Shown: positions 1-9,614 of the stretch, piece by piece
Numbering within the stretch: the stretch's first letter is position 1
How the letters are laid out: each line of letters begins with the position of its first letter
Assembly: GCF_001424195.1 (NCBI RefSeq)
Contig: NZ_LMOO01000006.1
Coordinates: 314,648-378,647 of the forward strand
DNA from: Cellulomonas sp. Leaf334
GTDB lineage: Bacteria; Actinomycetota; Actinomycetes; Actinomycetales; Cellulomonadaceae
DNA length: 64,000 nt
Direction of reading: 5' to 3'
Notes under the pieces: generated by a model
Database searches by the model: none
What the model saw: only the letters and a program-made list of their open reading frames with translations
Told to the model about the DNA's origin: nothing
Made by a program: the position numbers and the translations under genes

Positions 1-1
1 C

Positions 2-622
2 GCGAGCCCGCTGCCGGGCAAGGTCAACGTGTCGAACGCGGCGCTGGCCGTCGTGCTCGCGCACGCGGCCGGGGTGGACCTCGACGTGGCGATCGCGGCG
101 GTGGCCGGCGCGCACGAGATCCCGGGCCGGATGGAGCGGGTCATCGAGCGCGGCGACGGCCTCCCGCTCGCGATCGTCGACTACGCGCACACTCCCGACG
201 CGCTCGTCCTCGCCCTCGACGCGGTCCGCCCGATCACCCCCGGCCGGCTCGTCCTCGTCTTCGGCTCCGACGGCGACCGCGACCAGGGCAAGCGCCCGAT
301 CATGGGCGAGATCGCCGCCCGGCTCGCGGACGTGATCGTCGTCACCGACGAGAATCCTCGTTCCGAGGAGCCGGCGGCCATCAGATCCGCCATCCTCGAC
401 GGTGTCCGGTCGGTGCGGCCGGACCTGGTCGACGTGCACGAGGCCACGAGCCGCGCGCAGGCCATCCGCGACGCCCTCGACCTCGCCTCCGAGCAGGACA
501 CCGTGATCATCACGGGCAAGGGGCACGAGCCGACACAGGAGATCGCCGGCGTGTTCCACCGCTACAACGACCGCGACGTGCTGACCGCAGCGCGCACCAG
601 CCGGCGGGAGCAGCACGCGTGA
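2..622 (+). CDS. murE: MurE, UDP-MurNAc-tripeptide synthetase (3' part only)
   Basis: Cytoplasmic Mur ligase that adds the third, diamino acid residue to UDP-MurNAc-L-Ala-D-Glu. Only the last 206 codons are present, because the gene runs off the left edge. Visible motifs are YAHTPDAL, GSDGDRDQGKR and TDENPRSEEP, all in the C-terminal ligase domain. The DENPR stretch lies where meso-DAP enzymes carry D-N-P-R, the loop that recognises the incoming diamino acid; here the Asp is Glu. If the host is Cellulomonas-like, its peptidoglycan would probably contain L-ornithine at this position, so the substrate is left open. The stop overlaps the murF GTG by four bases. Confidence 0.95.
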   Translation, partial: ASPLPGKVNVSNAALAVVLAHAAGVDLDVAIAAVAGAHEIPGRMERVIERGDGLPLAIVDYAHTPDALVLALDAVRPITPGRLVLVFGSDGDRDQGKRPIMGEIAARLADVIVVTDENPRSEEPAAIRSAILDGVRSVRPDLVDVHEATSRAQAIRDALDLASEQDTVIITGKGHEPTQEIAGVFHRYNDRDVLTAARTSRREQHA

Positions 623-2070
623 TCGCCCTGACGGCGGCCGAGATCGCGGCCGCGACCGGGGGTGTGCTGCGCGGCGCCGCGGCCACCGAGCCCGCGCTCG
701 TCGTGAGCGGACCCGTCGTGGTCGACTCGCGTGACGACGTCACCGGGGGCCTGTTCGTCGCACTGCCCGGGGAGCACGTGGACGGTCACGACTACGCCGC
801 CGTGGCGGTCGCCGGCGGGGCCGCGCTCGTGCTCGCCGCCCGCGACGTCGTCGGGGCGGGTGGTGACGTGCTGCCGAGCGTCGTCGTGGCCGACGTCGAG
901 AAGGCCCTCGGCGACCTGGCGCGCGCGGTGCTGGAGCGTCTGCGCGAGGTCGCGCTCGAGCCCGGTGGCAGCGACCTGCGGGTCGTCGGCATCACCGGGT
1001 CGGTCGGCAAGACGACGACGAAGGACCTGCTCGCCCAGCTGTGCGGGAGCGTCGGGCCGACGATCGCGCCGGTCCGCTCGTTCAACAACGAGATCGGTCT
1101 GCCGCTGACGGTGCTGCGCGCCGACGAGTCGACCCGCTTCCTCGTGCTCGAGATGGGCGCCAGCGGCCCGGGGCACCTCACGTACCTCACCGACATCGCG
1201 CCGCCGGACGTCGCGGTGGTCCTGATCGTCGGCCACGCGCACCTCGGCGGCTTCGGCGGCATCGACGCGGTCGCGGTCGCGAAGGCCGAGATCGTGCAGG
1301 GTCTGGTCGCGGACGGCGTGGCCGTGCTCAACGCGGACGACCCGCGCGTGTCCGCGATGGCCTCGCTCGCACCCGGAGACGTCGTGACGTTCGGCGCCGC
1401 ACCGGACGCGACGGTCGGTGTGCGCGACGTGCGGCTCGACCGGACGGGGCGGGCGACGTTCACGCTCGTGCAGCGCGGCGAGGCCGAGCGCACCGTCGAG
1501 GTGTCGTTGCGACTGGTCGGCGAGCACCACGTGCACAACGCCCTCGGGGCCGCGGCCGCCGCGCTCGCCGTCGGGCTCGACCTGGACGAGGTGGCAGCCG
1601 GGCTCAGCGCCGCGGACGCCCTGAGCCCGCACCGCATGCACGTGGTCGACCGGTCCGACGGCGTCACCGTCGTCGACGACTCCTACAACGCCAACCCGGA
1701 CTCCATGCGGGCCGCGCTCAAGGCGCTGGCCGTCCTGGCCGGGCGGGACCGACGCTCGATCGCGGTCCTCGGCGAGATGCTCGAGCTGGGTCCCGACGCG
1801 CGCGAGGCCCACGACGCCATCGGGCGGCTCTGCGTCCGGCTGAACATCGGCCTGACCATCGTGGTCGGCGAGGGCGCGCGGGCCATCCGCGACGGCGCGA
1901 ACCATGAGGGGTCGTGGGGTGACGAGGTCGTGCTCGCGGACGACCTCGCCGTCGCGACGGCCTTCCTGGAGAGCGAGCTGCGGCCCGGTGACGTGGTGCT
2001 CGTGAAGTCGTCGTACGGCGCCGGGCTGTGGAAGCTGGGCGACACCCTCGTCGAGGGGGACGTCCGATGA
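619..2070 (+). CDS. murF: MurF, UDP-MurNAc-pentapeptide synthetase
   Basis: Adds D-Ala-D-Ala to the UDP-MurNAc-tripeptide, the last cytoplasmic step before lipid I. The 483-residue product has the usual Mur ligase layout: an N-terminal UDP-binding domain, an ATP P-loop [11 protein letters not shown] at residues 124-134, and a C-terminal domain with [11 protein letters not shown]. The GTG start is chosen because it overlaps the murE stop (GTGA) and gives the expected length. The stop overlaps the mraY ATG, so translation is probably coupled along the operon. Confidence 0.97.
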   Translation: MIALTAAEIAAATGGVLRGAAATEPALVVSGPVVVDSRDDVTGGLFVALPGEHVDGHDYAAVAVAGGAALVLAARDVVGAGGDVLPSVVVADVEKALGDLARAVLERLREVALEPGGSDLRVVGITGSVGKTTTKDLLAQLCGSVGPTIAPVRSFNNEIGLPLTVLRADESTRFLVLEMGASGPGHLTYLTDIAPPDVAVVLIVGHAHLGGFGGIDAVAVAKAEIVQGLVADGVAVLNADDPRVSAMASLAPGDVVTFGAAPDATVGVRDVRLDRTGRATFTLVQRGEAERTVEVSLRLVGEHHVHNALGAAAAALAVGLDLDEVAAGLSAADALSPHRMHVVDRSDGVTVVDDSYNANPDSMRAALKALAVLAGRDRRSIAVLGEMLELGPDAREAHDAIGRLCVRLNIGLTIVVGEGARAIRDGANHEGSWGDEVVLADDLAVATAFLESELRPGDVVLVKSSYGAGLWKLGDTLVEGDVR

Positions 2071-3149
2071 GGGCGGTCCTGATCTCCGGTGGGCTCGCGA
2101 TGCTCATCGCGCTGCTGGGTACCCCCCTGTTCATCCGGTTCCTGGTCCACAAGCAGTACGGCCAGTTCATCCGGCAGGACGGGCCGACGGCGCACTTCAC
2201 CAAGCGCGGCACCCCGACCATGGGCGGCGTCGTCATCATCGGTGCGACGTTGCTCGGGTGGGTCGGTGGCCTGATCGTCACGGGGACGCCGCCGAGCGCG
2301 TCGGCCGTGCTGGTCCTCTTCCTCATGACCGGCCTCGGGGTCGTCGGATTCCTCGACGACTTCATCAAGATCTCGCGGCAGCGCAGCCTCGGCCTCAACG
2401 CCCGCTGGAAGATCGTCGGCCAGGGGATCGTCGGCATCACGTTCGCGGTCGCGGCGCTGCAGTTCCCGAACGCCCAGTTCCGGACGCCGGCCTCGACCCG
2501 GATCTCGTTCGTCCGGGACACCAACATCGACCTCGCGTTCTGGGGCGTGACGGTCGGCACGATCCTGTTCGTCGTCTGGGCCAACTTCCTCATCACCGCC
2601 TGGTCGAACGCGGTGAACCTCACCGACGGACTCGACGGCCTGGCCACGGGCGTCTCGCTCATCGTGTTCGGCGCCTACGTCATCGTCGGTGTCTGGCAGT
2701 TCAACCAGAGCTGCCAGTTCCTCGCCAGCGCCGGACCCGGCTGCTACGAGACGCGCGACCCGATGGACCTCGCGGTCGTCGCCGCGGCCATCACCGGGGC
2801 GTGCTTCGGGTTCCTGTGGTGGAACGCCAGCCCGGCCAAGATCTTCATGGGAGACACCGGCTCGCTCGCGCTCGGCGGGGCGCTCGCCGGTCTGTCGATC
2901 CTGTCCCGCACCGAGATCCTCGCCGCGATCATCGGTGGGCTGTTCGTGCTCGTCGTCCTCTCGGACGTCATCCAGATCGGCTTCTTCAAGATGACCGGGA
3001 AACGGGTCTTCAAGATGGCACCGCTGCACCACCACTTCGAGCTGTCGGGGTGGGGCGAGGTGACCATCGTGATCCGGTTCTGGATCATCGCCGGGCTGTT
3101 CGTCGCGCTCGGCGTCGGGATCTTCTACGCCGAGTGGGTGGCCGGGTAG
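2067..3149 (+). CDS. mraY: MraY, phospho-MurNAc-pentapeptide translocase
   Basis: Integral membrane enzyme that transfers phospho-MurNAc-pentapeptide to undecaprenyl phosphate, forming lipid I. The 360-residue protein has about ten hydrophobic segments and the family motifs [22 protein letters not shown] and the HHHFE loop, which carry the Mg-binding aspartates and active-site histidines. An in-frame start 39 bases upstream is possible, but the ATG at 2067 overlaps the murF stop (ATGA) and gives the normal N-terminus MRAVLISGG. The murD GTG follows the stop with no gap. Confidence 0.97.
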   Translation: MRAVLISGGLAMLIALLGTPLFIRFLVHKQYGQFIRQDGPTAHFTKRGTPTMGGVVIIGATLLGWVGGLIVTGTPPSASAVLVLFLMTGLGVVGFLDDFIKISRQRSLGLNARWKIVGQGIVGITFAVAALQFPNAQFRTPASTRISFVRDTNIDLAFWGVTVGTILFVVWANFLITAWSNAVNLTDGLDGLATGVSLIVFGAYVIVGVWQFNQSCQFLASAGPGCYETRDPMDLAVVAAAITGACFGFLWWNASPAKIFMGDTGSLALGGALAGLSILSRTEILAAIIGGLFVLVVLSDVIQIGFFKMTGKRVFKMAPLHHHFELSGWGEVTIVIRFWIIAGLFVALGVGIFYAEWVAG

Positions 3150-4586
3150 GTGGGCTCGCTCGTGCTGGAGGGCGCCCTCGTGGTCGTCGCCGGGCTCGGG
3201 GTCTCCGGTCGTGCCGCGGCCGAGGTGCTGGCGTCCCGCGGCGCGCGCGTGGTGCCCGTCGACGACCACGCGGACGACGTCATCGGCTCAGCGGAGCTGC
3301 TCGAGGGGACCGTGCTGGACCGGGCGGACCTCGTCGTCGCGTCACCAGGTCTGGCGCCGCACCACCCGCTGCTCGCCGCCGCCCGCGAGCACGACGTGCC
3401 GGTGTGGAGCGAGGTCGAGCTCGCCTGGCACGTGCGCGTCGACCGCGCGGCCGGTGGCGGGCCGGCGCCGTGGCTCGCGGTGACGGGGACCAACGGCAAG
3501 ACCACCACCGTCGGCATGCTGGAGTCGATCCTGCGCGCGGCCGGGGAGAACGCCGTGGCGGTCGGCAACGTCGGCACCCCCGTCGTGCTCGCGGCCATCG
3601 ACCCGACTCTCGACGTGCTCGCCGTGGAGCTGTCGAGCTTCCAGCTGCACCACACGTCCTCGATGTCCGCCCAGGCGGCCGCCGTCCTCAACGTCGCACC
3701 CGACCACCTCGACTGGCACGGGTCCCTGGACGCCTACGCCGCGGACAAGGGCCGCATCTTCGAGCGCGCCCAGGTGGCGTGCGTGTACAACCTCGCCGAC
3801 CCCGCCACCGAGGACCTGGTCCGGGAGGCGGACGTCGTCGACGGCTGCGTCGCCGTCGGGTTCACGATCGGCACGCCGCTGGTCGGGCAGGTCGGCCTCG
3901 TCGAGGACGTGCTGGTCGACCGCGGGTTCGCGCGCCTGCGGCACACGCACGCGGCCGAGCTGGGCACGCTCGACGACCTGACGCAGCTGGCCGGGCCGGA
4001 CGGCACCGTGCCGCCGCACGTCGTGGCGAACGCGCTCGCCGCTGCCGCGCTCGCCCTCGCGCACGGCGTCGCGCCGGCGGCGGTCCGCGAGGGCCTGCGC
4101 GCCTACGGACCGGGGGAGCACCGCCTCGCCACGGTCGCCGTGGTGGACGGCGCCGCGTACGTGGACGACTCCAAGGCGACGAACGCGCACGCGGCCGCCG
4201 CGGCCCTCGGGGCGTTCCCGGCCGGCAGCGTCGTGTGGATCGCGGGCGGCCTGGCCAAGGGCGCACAGTTCGACGAGCTCGTCGCAGCCCGGCACGACCG
4301 CCTGCGCGGGGTGGTGCTGATCGGTGTCGACCGGGGACCGTTGCGTGACGCGCTGGCCCGACACGCACCCGAGGTCCCCGTGGTCGAGGTCGACGCCGGT
4401 GAGACTGGCTCGGTGATGACCCGTGCCGTGGACGAGGCCAGCCGGCTCGCCGTCGACCCCGGCGCGTCGGCCTCGGTCACCGTGCTGCTCGCCCCCGCCT
4501 GCGCGTCGATGGACCAGTTCACGTCGTACGCCGCGCGGGGCGAGGCGTTCGCCGACGCCGTGCGTGCGCTCGGCGGGGACGAGTGA
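3150..4586 (+). CDS. murD: MurD, UDP-MurNAc-L-Ala:D-Glu ligase
   Basis: Adds D-glutamate to UDP-MurNAc-L-alanine in the cytoplasm. The 478-residue product has a Rossmann-like N-terminal domain beginning VVVAGLGVSGRAAAE, an ATP loop TGTNGKTTT from residue 112, and the C-terminal motifs DDSKATNAHA and GGLAKG typical of MurD. The GTG start abuts the mraY stop. It lies between mraY and ftsW, the usual dcw order. Confidence 0.97.
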   Translation: MGSLVLEGALVVVAGLGVSGRAAAEVLASRGARVVPVDDHADDVIGSAELLEGTVLDRADLVVASPGLAPHHPLLAAAREHDVPVWSEVELAWHVRVDRAAGGGPAPWLAVTGTNGKTTTVGMLESILRAAGENAVAVGNVGTPVVLAAIDPTLDVLAVELSSFQLHHTSSMSAQAAAVLNVAPDHLDWHGSLDAYAADKGRIFERAQVACVYNLADPATEDLVREADVVDGCVAVGFTIGTPLVGQVGLVEDVLVDRGFARLRHTHAAELGTLDDLTQLAGPDGTVPPHVVANALAAAALALAHGVAPAAVREGLRAYGPGEHRLATVAVVDGAAYVDDSKATNAHAAAAALGAFPAGSVVWIAGGLAKGAQFDELVAARHDRLRGVVLIGVDRGPLRDALARHAPEVPVVEVDAGETGSVMTRAVDEASRLAVDPGASASVTVLLAPACASMDQFTSYAARGEAFADAVRALGGDE

Positions 4587-4605
4587 CGCGTCGGGAGGGG
4601 GAGCG

Positions 4606-5853
4606 ATGACGACGACCACCCCCCGCCCCAGCCCGCGTCGGCCGGCGGAGCCCGCACCTCCCAGCAGCTCCTTGCTCGGGCAGTGGAACAGTGCGGTCAC
4701 CAGCTACTACGTGCTCCTCGGCGCGACGGCGCTCCTGCTCGTCATCGGCCTGGTGATGGTCCTGTCCAGCTCGAGCGTGGAGTCGCTCGACGACGGGGAC
4801 TCTCCCTACGCGGTGTTCTTCGACCAGGCGAAGTACGCGCTCATCGGCCTGCCCCTGCTGTTCGGGCTGTCCCGGGCGCCCGTGCGGTTCTTCCAGGCGA
4901 TCGCCTGGCCGGCGCTGGCGTTCGGGATCGTGTTCCAGCTCGCGGTCTTCACACCGCTGGGTTGCGGCGGCGAGGGGGGCAACAACAACTGGGTGTGCCT
5001 GCCGGGCTTCTCCGCACAGCCGTCGGAGACCATCAAGCTCGCGCTCGCCATCTGGCTGGGCGCCGTCCTGACCCGCAAGCTGCACCTGCTGCGCGAGTGG
5101 AAGCACGCCCTGATCCCCGCGGTGCCGGTGGCCGGCATCGCGATCCTCGTCGTCCTCGCCGGGCACGACCTCGGGACCGCGCTGGTACTCATCCTGCTGG
5201 TCGCGGGCGCGCTGTTCGTCGCCGGGGTGCCGATGCGGATGTTCGGCCTCGCCGCGCTGCTCGCGGGCGGACTGACGTTCCTGCTCACCGTCAGCAGCAC
5301 GAACCGCAAGGACCGGATCATGTCCTGGCTCTCGGACGAGTGCGACGCCGCGTCGTCGTGCTACCAGACGTTGCACGGTGGCTGGGGACTGGCCAGCGGC
5401 GGCTGGGGCGGGCTGGGCCTCGGGGAGAGCCGGGAGAAGTGGTCCTACCTGCCGGCTGCCCACAACGACTTCATCTTCGCGATCCTCGGTGAGGAGCTCG
5501 GACTCATCGGCACGCTGCTCGTCCTCGGCCTGTTCGGGCTGCTCGCGTTCGCGATGATCCGCGTGATCCGCCGGCACCCCGACCCGTTCGTCCAGATCAC
5601 CACCGGCGCGATCCTGTGCTGGATCATCGGCCAGGCGCTGGTCAACGTCGCCGTCGTCATCGGTCTGGCGCCGGTGATCGGCATCCCGCTCCCGCTGGTC
5701 TCAGCGGGTGGCTCGGCGCTGATCATGACGATGGCCGCGCTCGGCGTGCTCATCTCGTTCGCACGCTCGGAACCGGGTGCGGCGGAGGCTCTCGCTGCTC
5801 GGCCCGGCGTGGTCCGGCGGTCGCTCGCCGTGATCGGGCGGTCCCGTGGCTGA
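4606..5853 (+). CDS. ftsW: FtsW, SEDS peptidoglycan glycosyltransferase
   Basis: Membrane glycan polymerase of the divisome, working with the class B penicillin-binding protein FtsI. The 415-residue protein has about ten membrane segments, the GHDLGTAL motif with the catalytic aspartate of SEDS enzymes, and the late SAGGSAL motif. The frame is open well upstream, but the ATG at 4606 is preceded by a strong GGGAGGGGGAG ribosome site. The N-terminal 30 residues are Pro/Thr-rich and cytoplasmic. The 3' end overlaps murG by eight bases. Confidence 0.95.
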   Translation: MTTTTPRPSPRRPAEPAPPSSSLLGQWNSAVTSYYVLLGATALLLVIGLVMVLSSSSVESLDDGDSPYAVFFDQAKYALIGLPLLFGLSRAPVRFFQAIAWPALAFGIVFQLAVFTPLGCGGEGGNNNWVCLPGFSAQPSETIKLALAIWLGAVLTRKLHLLREWKHALIPAVPVAGIAILVVLAGHDLGTALVLILLVAGALFVAGVPMRMFGLAALLAGGLTFLLTVSSTNRKDRIMSWLSDECDAASSCYQTLHGGWGLASGGWGGLGLGESREKWSYLPAAHNDFIFAILGEELGLIGTLLVLGLFGLLAFAMIRVIRRHPDPFVQITTGAILCWIIGQALVNVAVVIGLAPVIGIPLPLVSAGGSALIMTMAALGVLISFARSEPGAAEALAARPGVVRRSLAVIGRSRG

Positions 5854-6982
5854 GGCTCACCCGACCCCTTCGGTGCTGCTGGCGGGCGGCGGGACCGCGG
5901 GTCACGTCAACCCGCTGCTCGCCGTGGCCGACGAGCTCCTACGACGCCACCCGAACGCCCGGCTGACGGTGCTCGGCACCGCCGAGGGCCTCGAGTCCCG
6001 TCTCGTCCCGGAGCACGGCCTCCCGCTGGCCGTCGTCCCACGCGTCCCGCTGCCGCGCCGGCCCACGCTCGACTGGTTCCGCCTGCCGGCGCGCCTGCGG
6101 GACGCGGTCCGCGCTGCGGGAGCGGCGATCGACGACTCCGGGGCACAGGTGGTCGTGGGCTTCGGCGGCTACGTCGCGACCCCCGCCTACCTCGCGGCCC
6201 GTCGCCGGGGGATCCCTGTCGTCATCCACGAGCAGAACGCGCGCCCGGGACTCGCCAACCGGCTGGGGGCCCGGTGGGCGCGCTCGGTCGCCGTGACGTT
6301 CCCGGGCACGGCGCTGCGCGGTGCCCAGGTCACCGGCCTCCCGCTGCGCGCGCCGATCGCACAGCTCGTCGAGCAGCGACTCGACGACCGCGCGGGGACG
6401 CGCGCCGCCGCCGCCGCGGAGCTCGGCCTCGACCCTGCCCTCCCGACGCTCCTGGTGTCCGGCGGGTCGCTCGGCGCCGTGAGCGTCAACACCGCGGTGG
6501 CGGGTGCCGCGGCGGACCTGCTGGCGGCGGGCGTCCAGGTGCTGCACCTGACGGGCGCCGGCAAGTCCGACGCCGTCCGGACCGCGCTGGTCGGGGTGCC
6601 CGGGGCCGAGCGGTACCACGTGCGGGAGTACCTGACCGAGATGCAGCTGGCGCTCGCCGTCGCGGACGTCGTGATCGGGCGCTCCGGCGCCGGCACGGTG
6701 TGCGAGCAGGCGGCCCTCGGCATCCCCGCCGTCTACGTCCCGCTGCCCGTCGGCAACGGCGAGCAGCGGCTGAACGCCGCGGCCGTGGTCGCGGCCGGTG
6801 GTGGCGTCCTGGTCGACGACGCCGACCTCGACCCCGACTGGATCCGCGCACACCTGCCGGTCCTGCTGGTCGGCGACGCCGCGGCGGAGACGCGGGAGCG
6901 CATGGGCCGCGCGGCCGCCGGCGTCGGAGTCCGGAACGCCGCCGCCCGGGTGGCCAGGCTGGTCGAGAAGGAGCTGCCATGA
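5846..6982 (+). CDS. murG: MurG, lipid II synthase (GlcNAc transferase)
   Basis: Peripheral membrane GT28 glycosyltransferase that adds GlcNAc to lipid I to give lipid II. The 378-residue product shows the N-terminal GGGTAGHVNP loop, HEQNARPGLANR, the second glycine-rich loop SGGSLG, and GRSGAGTVCE with the UDP-GlcNAc-binding region near the C-terminus. The GTG start lies inside the 3' end of ftsW. The stop overlaps the murC ATG. Confidence 0.97.
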   Translation: MAEAHPTPSVLLAGGGTAGHVNPLLAVADELLRRHPNARLTVLGTAEGLESRLVPEHGLPLAVVPRVPLPRRPTLDWFRLPARLRDAVRAAGAAIDDSGAQVVVGFGGYVATPAYLAARRRGIPVVIHEQNARPGLANRLGARWARSVAVTFPGTALRGAQVTGLPLRAPIAQLVEQRLDDRAGTRAAAAAELGLDPALPTLLVSGGSLGAVSVNTAVAGAAADLLAAGVQVLHLTGAGKSDAVRTALVGVPGAERYHVREYLTEMQLALAVADVVIGRSGAGTVCEQAALGIPAVYVPLPVGNGEQRLNAAAVVAAGGGVLVDDADLDPDWIRAHLPVLLVGDAAAETRERMGRAAAGVGVRNAAARVARLVEKELP

Positions 6983-8400
6983 CGGCCGGGCTGCGCCCGA
7001 CCGACCTCGGCCGGGTCCACCTCGTCGGCGTCGGTGGTGCGGGGATGTCCGCGATCGCCGCCCTGCTCGCCGCCCGGGGCGTCCCGGTCAGCGGGTCCGA
7101 CGCGGCCGACGGCCCGGCGCTGCCGGCGCTGCGGGAGGCGGGTGTCGACGTGCACGTCGGTCATGACGCCTCGCTCGTCGACGACGTCGACACCGTCGTG
7201 ATCTCGTCGGCCGTCCGGGAGTCCAACCCGGAGCTCGCCCGCGCCCGTGGTCGCGGCCTGCGGGTGCTGCACCGCTCGGAGGCACTGGCCTCGCTCATGG
7301 TCGACCGGGACGCGGTCGCGGTGGCCGGCGCCCACGGCAAGACCACCACGTCGGCGATGATCGCCACCGTGCTCCTGCACGCGGGCGCCGACCCGTCGTT
7401 CGCGATCGGCGGCACTGTGCTCTCCGCCGACGGGCCGCTCGGCGGTGGCCGCGACGGGGCCGGGCCGGCATTCGTGGCGGAGGCCGACGAGTCCGACGGC
7501 TCGTTCCTCGCGTACGCGCCCCTGGTCGCGGTCGTCACGAACGTCGAGCCGGACCACCTCGACCACTACGGGTCCGCCGAGGCGTTCGAGGACGTCTTCG
7601 TCCGGTTCACCGAGCGCATCCGGCCCGGAGGCACGCTCGTCGTCTGTGCCGACGACGCGGGGGCTGCGCGGCTCGTCGACCGCGTCCGCGACCCGCTCGC
7701 GGCACGCGAGGTCACGGTGGTCACCTACGGCGTCGCGCCGGACGCCGACGTCCGGGTGGGCGAGCTGTACCCCGACGCCGGCCGCTGGGCGTTCGAGCTC
7801 ACCGCCAGCGACGTGACGACCACGGTCCGGCTCGCGTTCCCGGGCGCGCACAACGCGCTGAACGCCGCGGCCGCCTGGGCCACCGCGCGGCGCCTCGGGG
7901 TGCCGGACGCCGCGGACGGCCTCGCGGCGTTCCGTGGGACCGGGCGGCGCTTCGAGGACCGCGGGACCGTCGGTGGCGTCCGCGTCGTCGACGACTACTC
8001 GCACCACCCGACGGAGGTCGCGGCGCTGCTGCGCGGCGCACGCTCGGTCGTCGGCGACGGCCGGGTCGTCGCCCTGTTCCAGCCGCACCTGTACTCGCGC
8101 ACCCGTACGTTCGCCGTCGAGTTCGGAGCCGCGCTCGACCTCGCGGACGTCGTCGTGGTCACCGACGTGTACGCCGCGCGCGAGGACCCGGACCCGTCGG
8201 TCACCGGGGCCCTCCTCGTGGACAACGTCCCCACGCCCGGCAAGGCGTCCTTCGTGCCCGACCGGTTCGACGCGGCCCGTTCCGCCGCTGCCGCGGCACG
8301 CCCCGGCGACCTCGTGCTCACGGTCGGTGCCGGTGACGTGACCCTGCTCGCCTCGGTCGTGCTCGACGCGCTCGCCGGCCGCGAGCGACCGGGCGCATGA
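6979..8400 (+). CDS. murC: MurC, UDP-MurNAc:L-alanine ligase
   Basis: First Mur ligase; attaches L-alanine to UDP-MurNAc. The 473-residue product starts with the Rossmann motif VGVGGAGMSAIA, has the ATP loop AGAHGKTTT from residue 116, and carries VDDYSHHPTEV in the C-terminal domain, a MurC hallmark. The frame is open far upstream inside murG, but the ATG at 6979 overlaps the murG stop and gives the normal MurC N-terminus. The stop overlaps the ftsQ ATG. Confidence 0.97.
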   Translation: MTAGLRPTDLGRVHLVGVGGAGMSAIAALLAARGVPVSGSDAADGPALPALREAGVDVHVGHDASLVDDVDTVVISSAVRESNPELARARGRGLRVLHRSEALASLMVDRDAVAVAGAHGKTTTSAMIATVLLHAGADPSFAIGGTVLSADGPLGGGRDGAGPAFVAEADESDGSFLAYAPLVAVVTNVEPDHLDHYGSAEAFEDVFVRFTERIRPGGTLVVCADDAGAARLVDRVRDPLAAREVTVVTYGVAPDADVRVGELYPDAGRWAFELTASDVTTTVRLAFPGAHNALNAAAAWATARRLGVPDAADGLAAFRGTGRRFEDRGTVGGVRVVDDYSHHPTEVAALLRGARSVVGDGRVVALFQPHLYSRTRTFAVEFGAALDLADVVVVTDVYAAREDPDPSVTGALLVDNVPTPGKASFVPDRFDAARSAAAAARPGDLVLTVGAGDVTLLASVVLDALAGRERPGA

Positions 8401-9392
8401 GCCCGTCCCGTCCGGCCGGCCCGCGCAACCCGGCCCCGGGCCGGTCGGCCGCACCGCGTCGCAGCGCGCCCCCGTCGGCCCCGACCCCCGCCGCCAGGCC
8501 GGTGCCCCGCGGCAAGCCGGTCACGGCGCCGACGCCCACCGTGCCGCAGGAGGAGCCGGCGCCCTTCAGCCGCGCCGTCACGACGTACAGCGCGGGCGGG
8601 GCGCGCCGATACTCCGGCCCGGTCGCGCCACCCGTGGTGTCCACCAGCTCGGAGGCGCGGTTCGCCGAGCGGTCGCGTGCCCGCCGCAACCTGGCGCGGC
8701 GCCAGCTCCTGCTCGTCTCCGGCTCCACGGTCGTGGTCGGCGCGCTCGGGTGGCTGCTGTTTTTCTCCCCGGTGCTCGCTCTGGACCCGGCGCAGGTGCA
8801 CATCGAGGGCGCGGGCACGGTGGTCGCGGTCGACCAGGTGCTGGAGGTCGTCGGCGCGCACGCCACGACGCCGCTGCCGCGACTGGACACGGTCGGGCTG
8901 CGCGACGAGGTGCTGGAGGTGCCGGGTGTCCGGGAGGCGCGGGTCACCCGCGAGTGGCCGCAGGGCGTCGCCGTGGTGCTCGTCGCCCGCGAGCCGGTGG
9001 CCGCGGTCCCCGAGCAGCCGGCCACGGCGATGCCGGGGCAGGCGGGGTTCGCGCTCCTCGACATGGACGGTGTCCAGGTGGGTCGGGTCGATGCCGCACC
9101 CGAGGGGCTGCCCGTGGTCGACGTGCCGGTGGGGGACAAGCGGACGCTGGGGGCCGTGCTGAGCGTGCTCCAGCAGCTGCCCGCGGACCTGCTCGCCCAG
9201 GTGGGTGACGTCTCGGCCCGCACCCAGGACACGGTGACCATGAAGCTGCGCGACGGGGTGCAGGTGGACTGGGGGAGTGCCGGCGAGACGCCGCTGAAGA
9301 TCGCGGTGCTCTCGGCGCTGCGGGCGTCACCGGCGGCCGCCGGGGCCACCGTGATCGACGTGTCCGCACCCCGGCTGCCCATCACCAGGTGA
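8397..9392 (+). CDS. ftsQ: FtsQ, divisome membrane protein
   Basis: Bitopic divisome protein linking early and late division proteins. The 331-residue product has a Pro/Ala-rich basic cytoplasmic tail of about 100 residues, one membrane segment (LLLVSGSTVVVGALGWLL region, residues about 102-123) and an extracytoplasmic POTRA domain starting around LDPAQVHIEGAG. The ATG overlaps the murC stop. It is the last gene of the murE-ftsQ run; ftsA is absent, as usual in actinobacteria, and ftsZ follows after 222 bases. Confidence 0.93.
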   Translation: MSPSRPAGPRNPAPGRSAAPRRSAPPSAPTPAARPVPRGKPVTAPTPTVPQEEPAPFSRAVTTYSAGGARRYSGPVAPPVVSTSSEARFAERSRARRNLARRQLLLVSGSTVVVGALGWLLFFSPVLALDPAQVHIEGAGTVVAVDQVLEVVGAHATTPLPRLDTVGLRDEVLEVPGVREARVTREWPQGVAVVLVAREPVAAVPEQPATAMPGQAGFALLDMDGVQVGRVDAAPEGLPVVDVPVGDKRTLGAVLSVLQQLPADLLAQVGDVSARTQDTVTMKLRDGVQVDWGSAGETPLKIAVLSALRASPAAAGATVIDVSAPRLPITR

Positions 9393-9614
9393 GCAGTCGG
9401 GCGAGTTTCGTCGACAACTGCCGACACGCGCGGCGCGGTCGTTGATCGAGGTGCGGGTGGCACCTAGCGTCACGCACTGACAACGCACCTGACATAACTA
9501 TAACCCTCAAGTAGAGGGTGAAGGTTTCACCCCGACGCTCGTCCGCCGCCGTGCGGGACGCGGACGGACCCCGTGGCCCCGGCCGCGACCGGCACAGAAC
9601 GAGAGGCACCCACC
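9393..9614 (+). promoter_or_regulatory. ftsZ promoter region with a MerR-type dyad
   Basis: This gap holds two candidate promoters: TTGATC-17-TAGCGT (9442-9470) and CTGACA-16-TATAAC (9477-9504). Directly over and after the second -10 is a perfect dyad, ACCCTC-AAGTA-GAGGGT (9503-9519). It overlaps a second dyad, GGGTGAA-GGT-TTCACCC (9516-9532), so the two cannot form hairpins at once. Symmetric sites of the first type suit a MerR-family dimer. FtsR, a MerR-family activator of ftsZ, is known in Corynebacterium; equating this dyad with an FtsR site is my inference. The ribosome site GAGAGG is at 9601-9606. Confidence 0.6.

Noticed and set aside
562..1905. Long antisense and out-of-frame open frames, for example opposite murF, hisD-ole, the 5'-nucleotidase gene and dnaE
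   Set aside because: They show the Arg/Ala/Pro-rich low-complexity composition of high-GC shadow frames and lie wholly over recognised genes.
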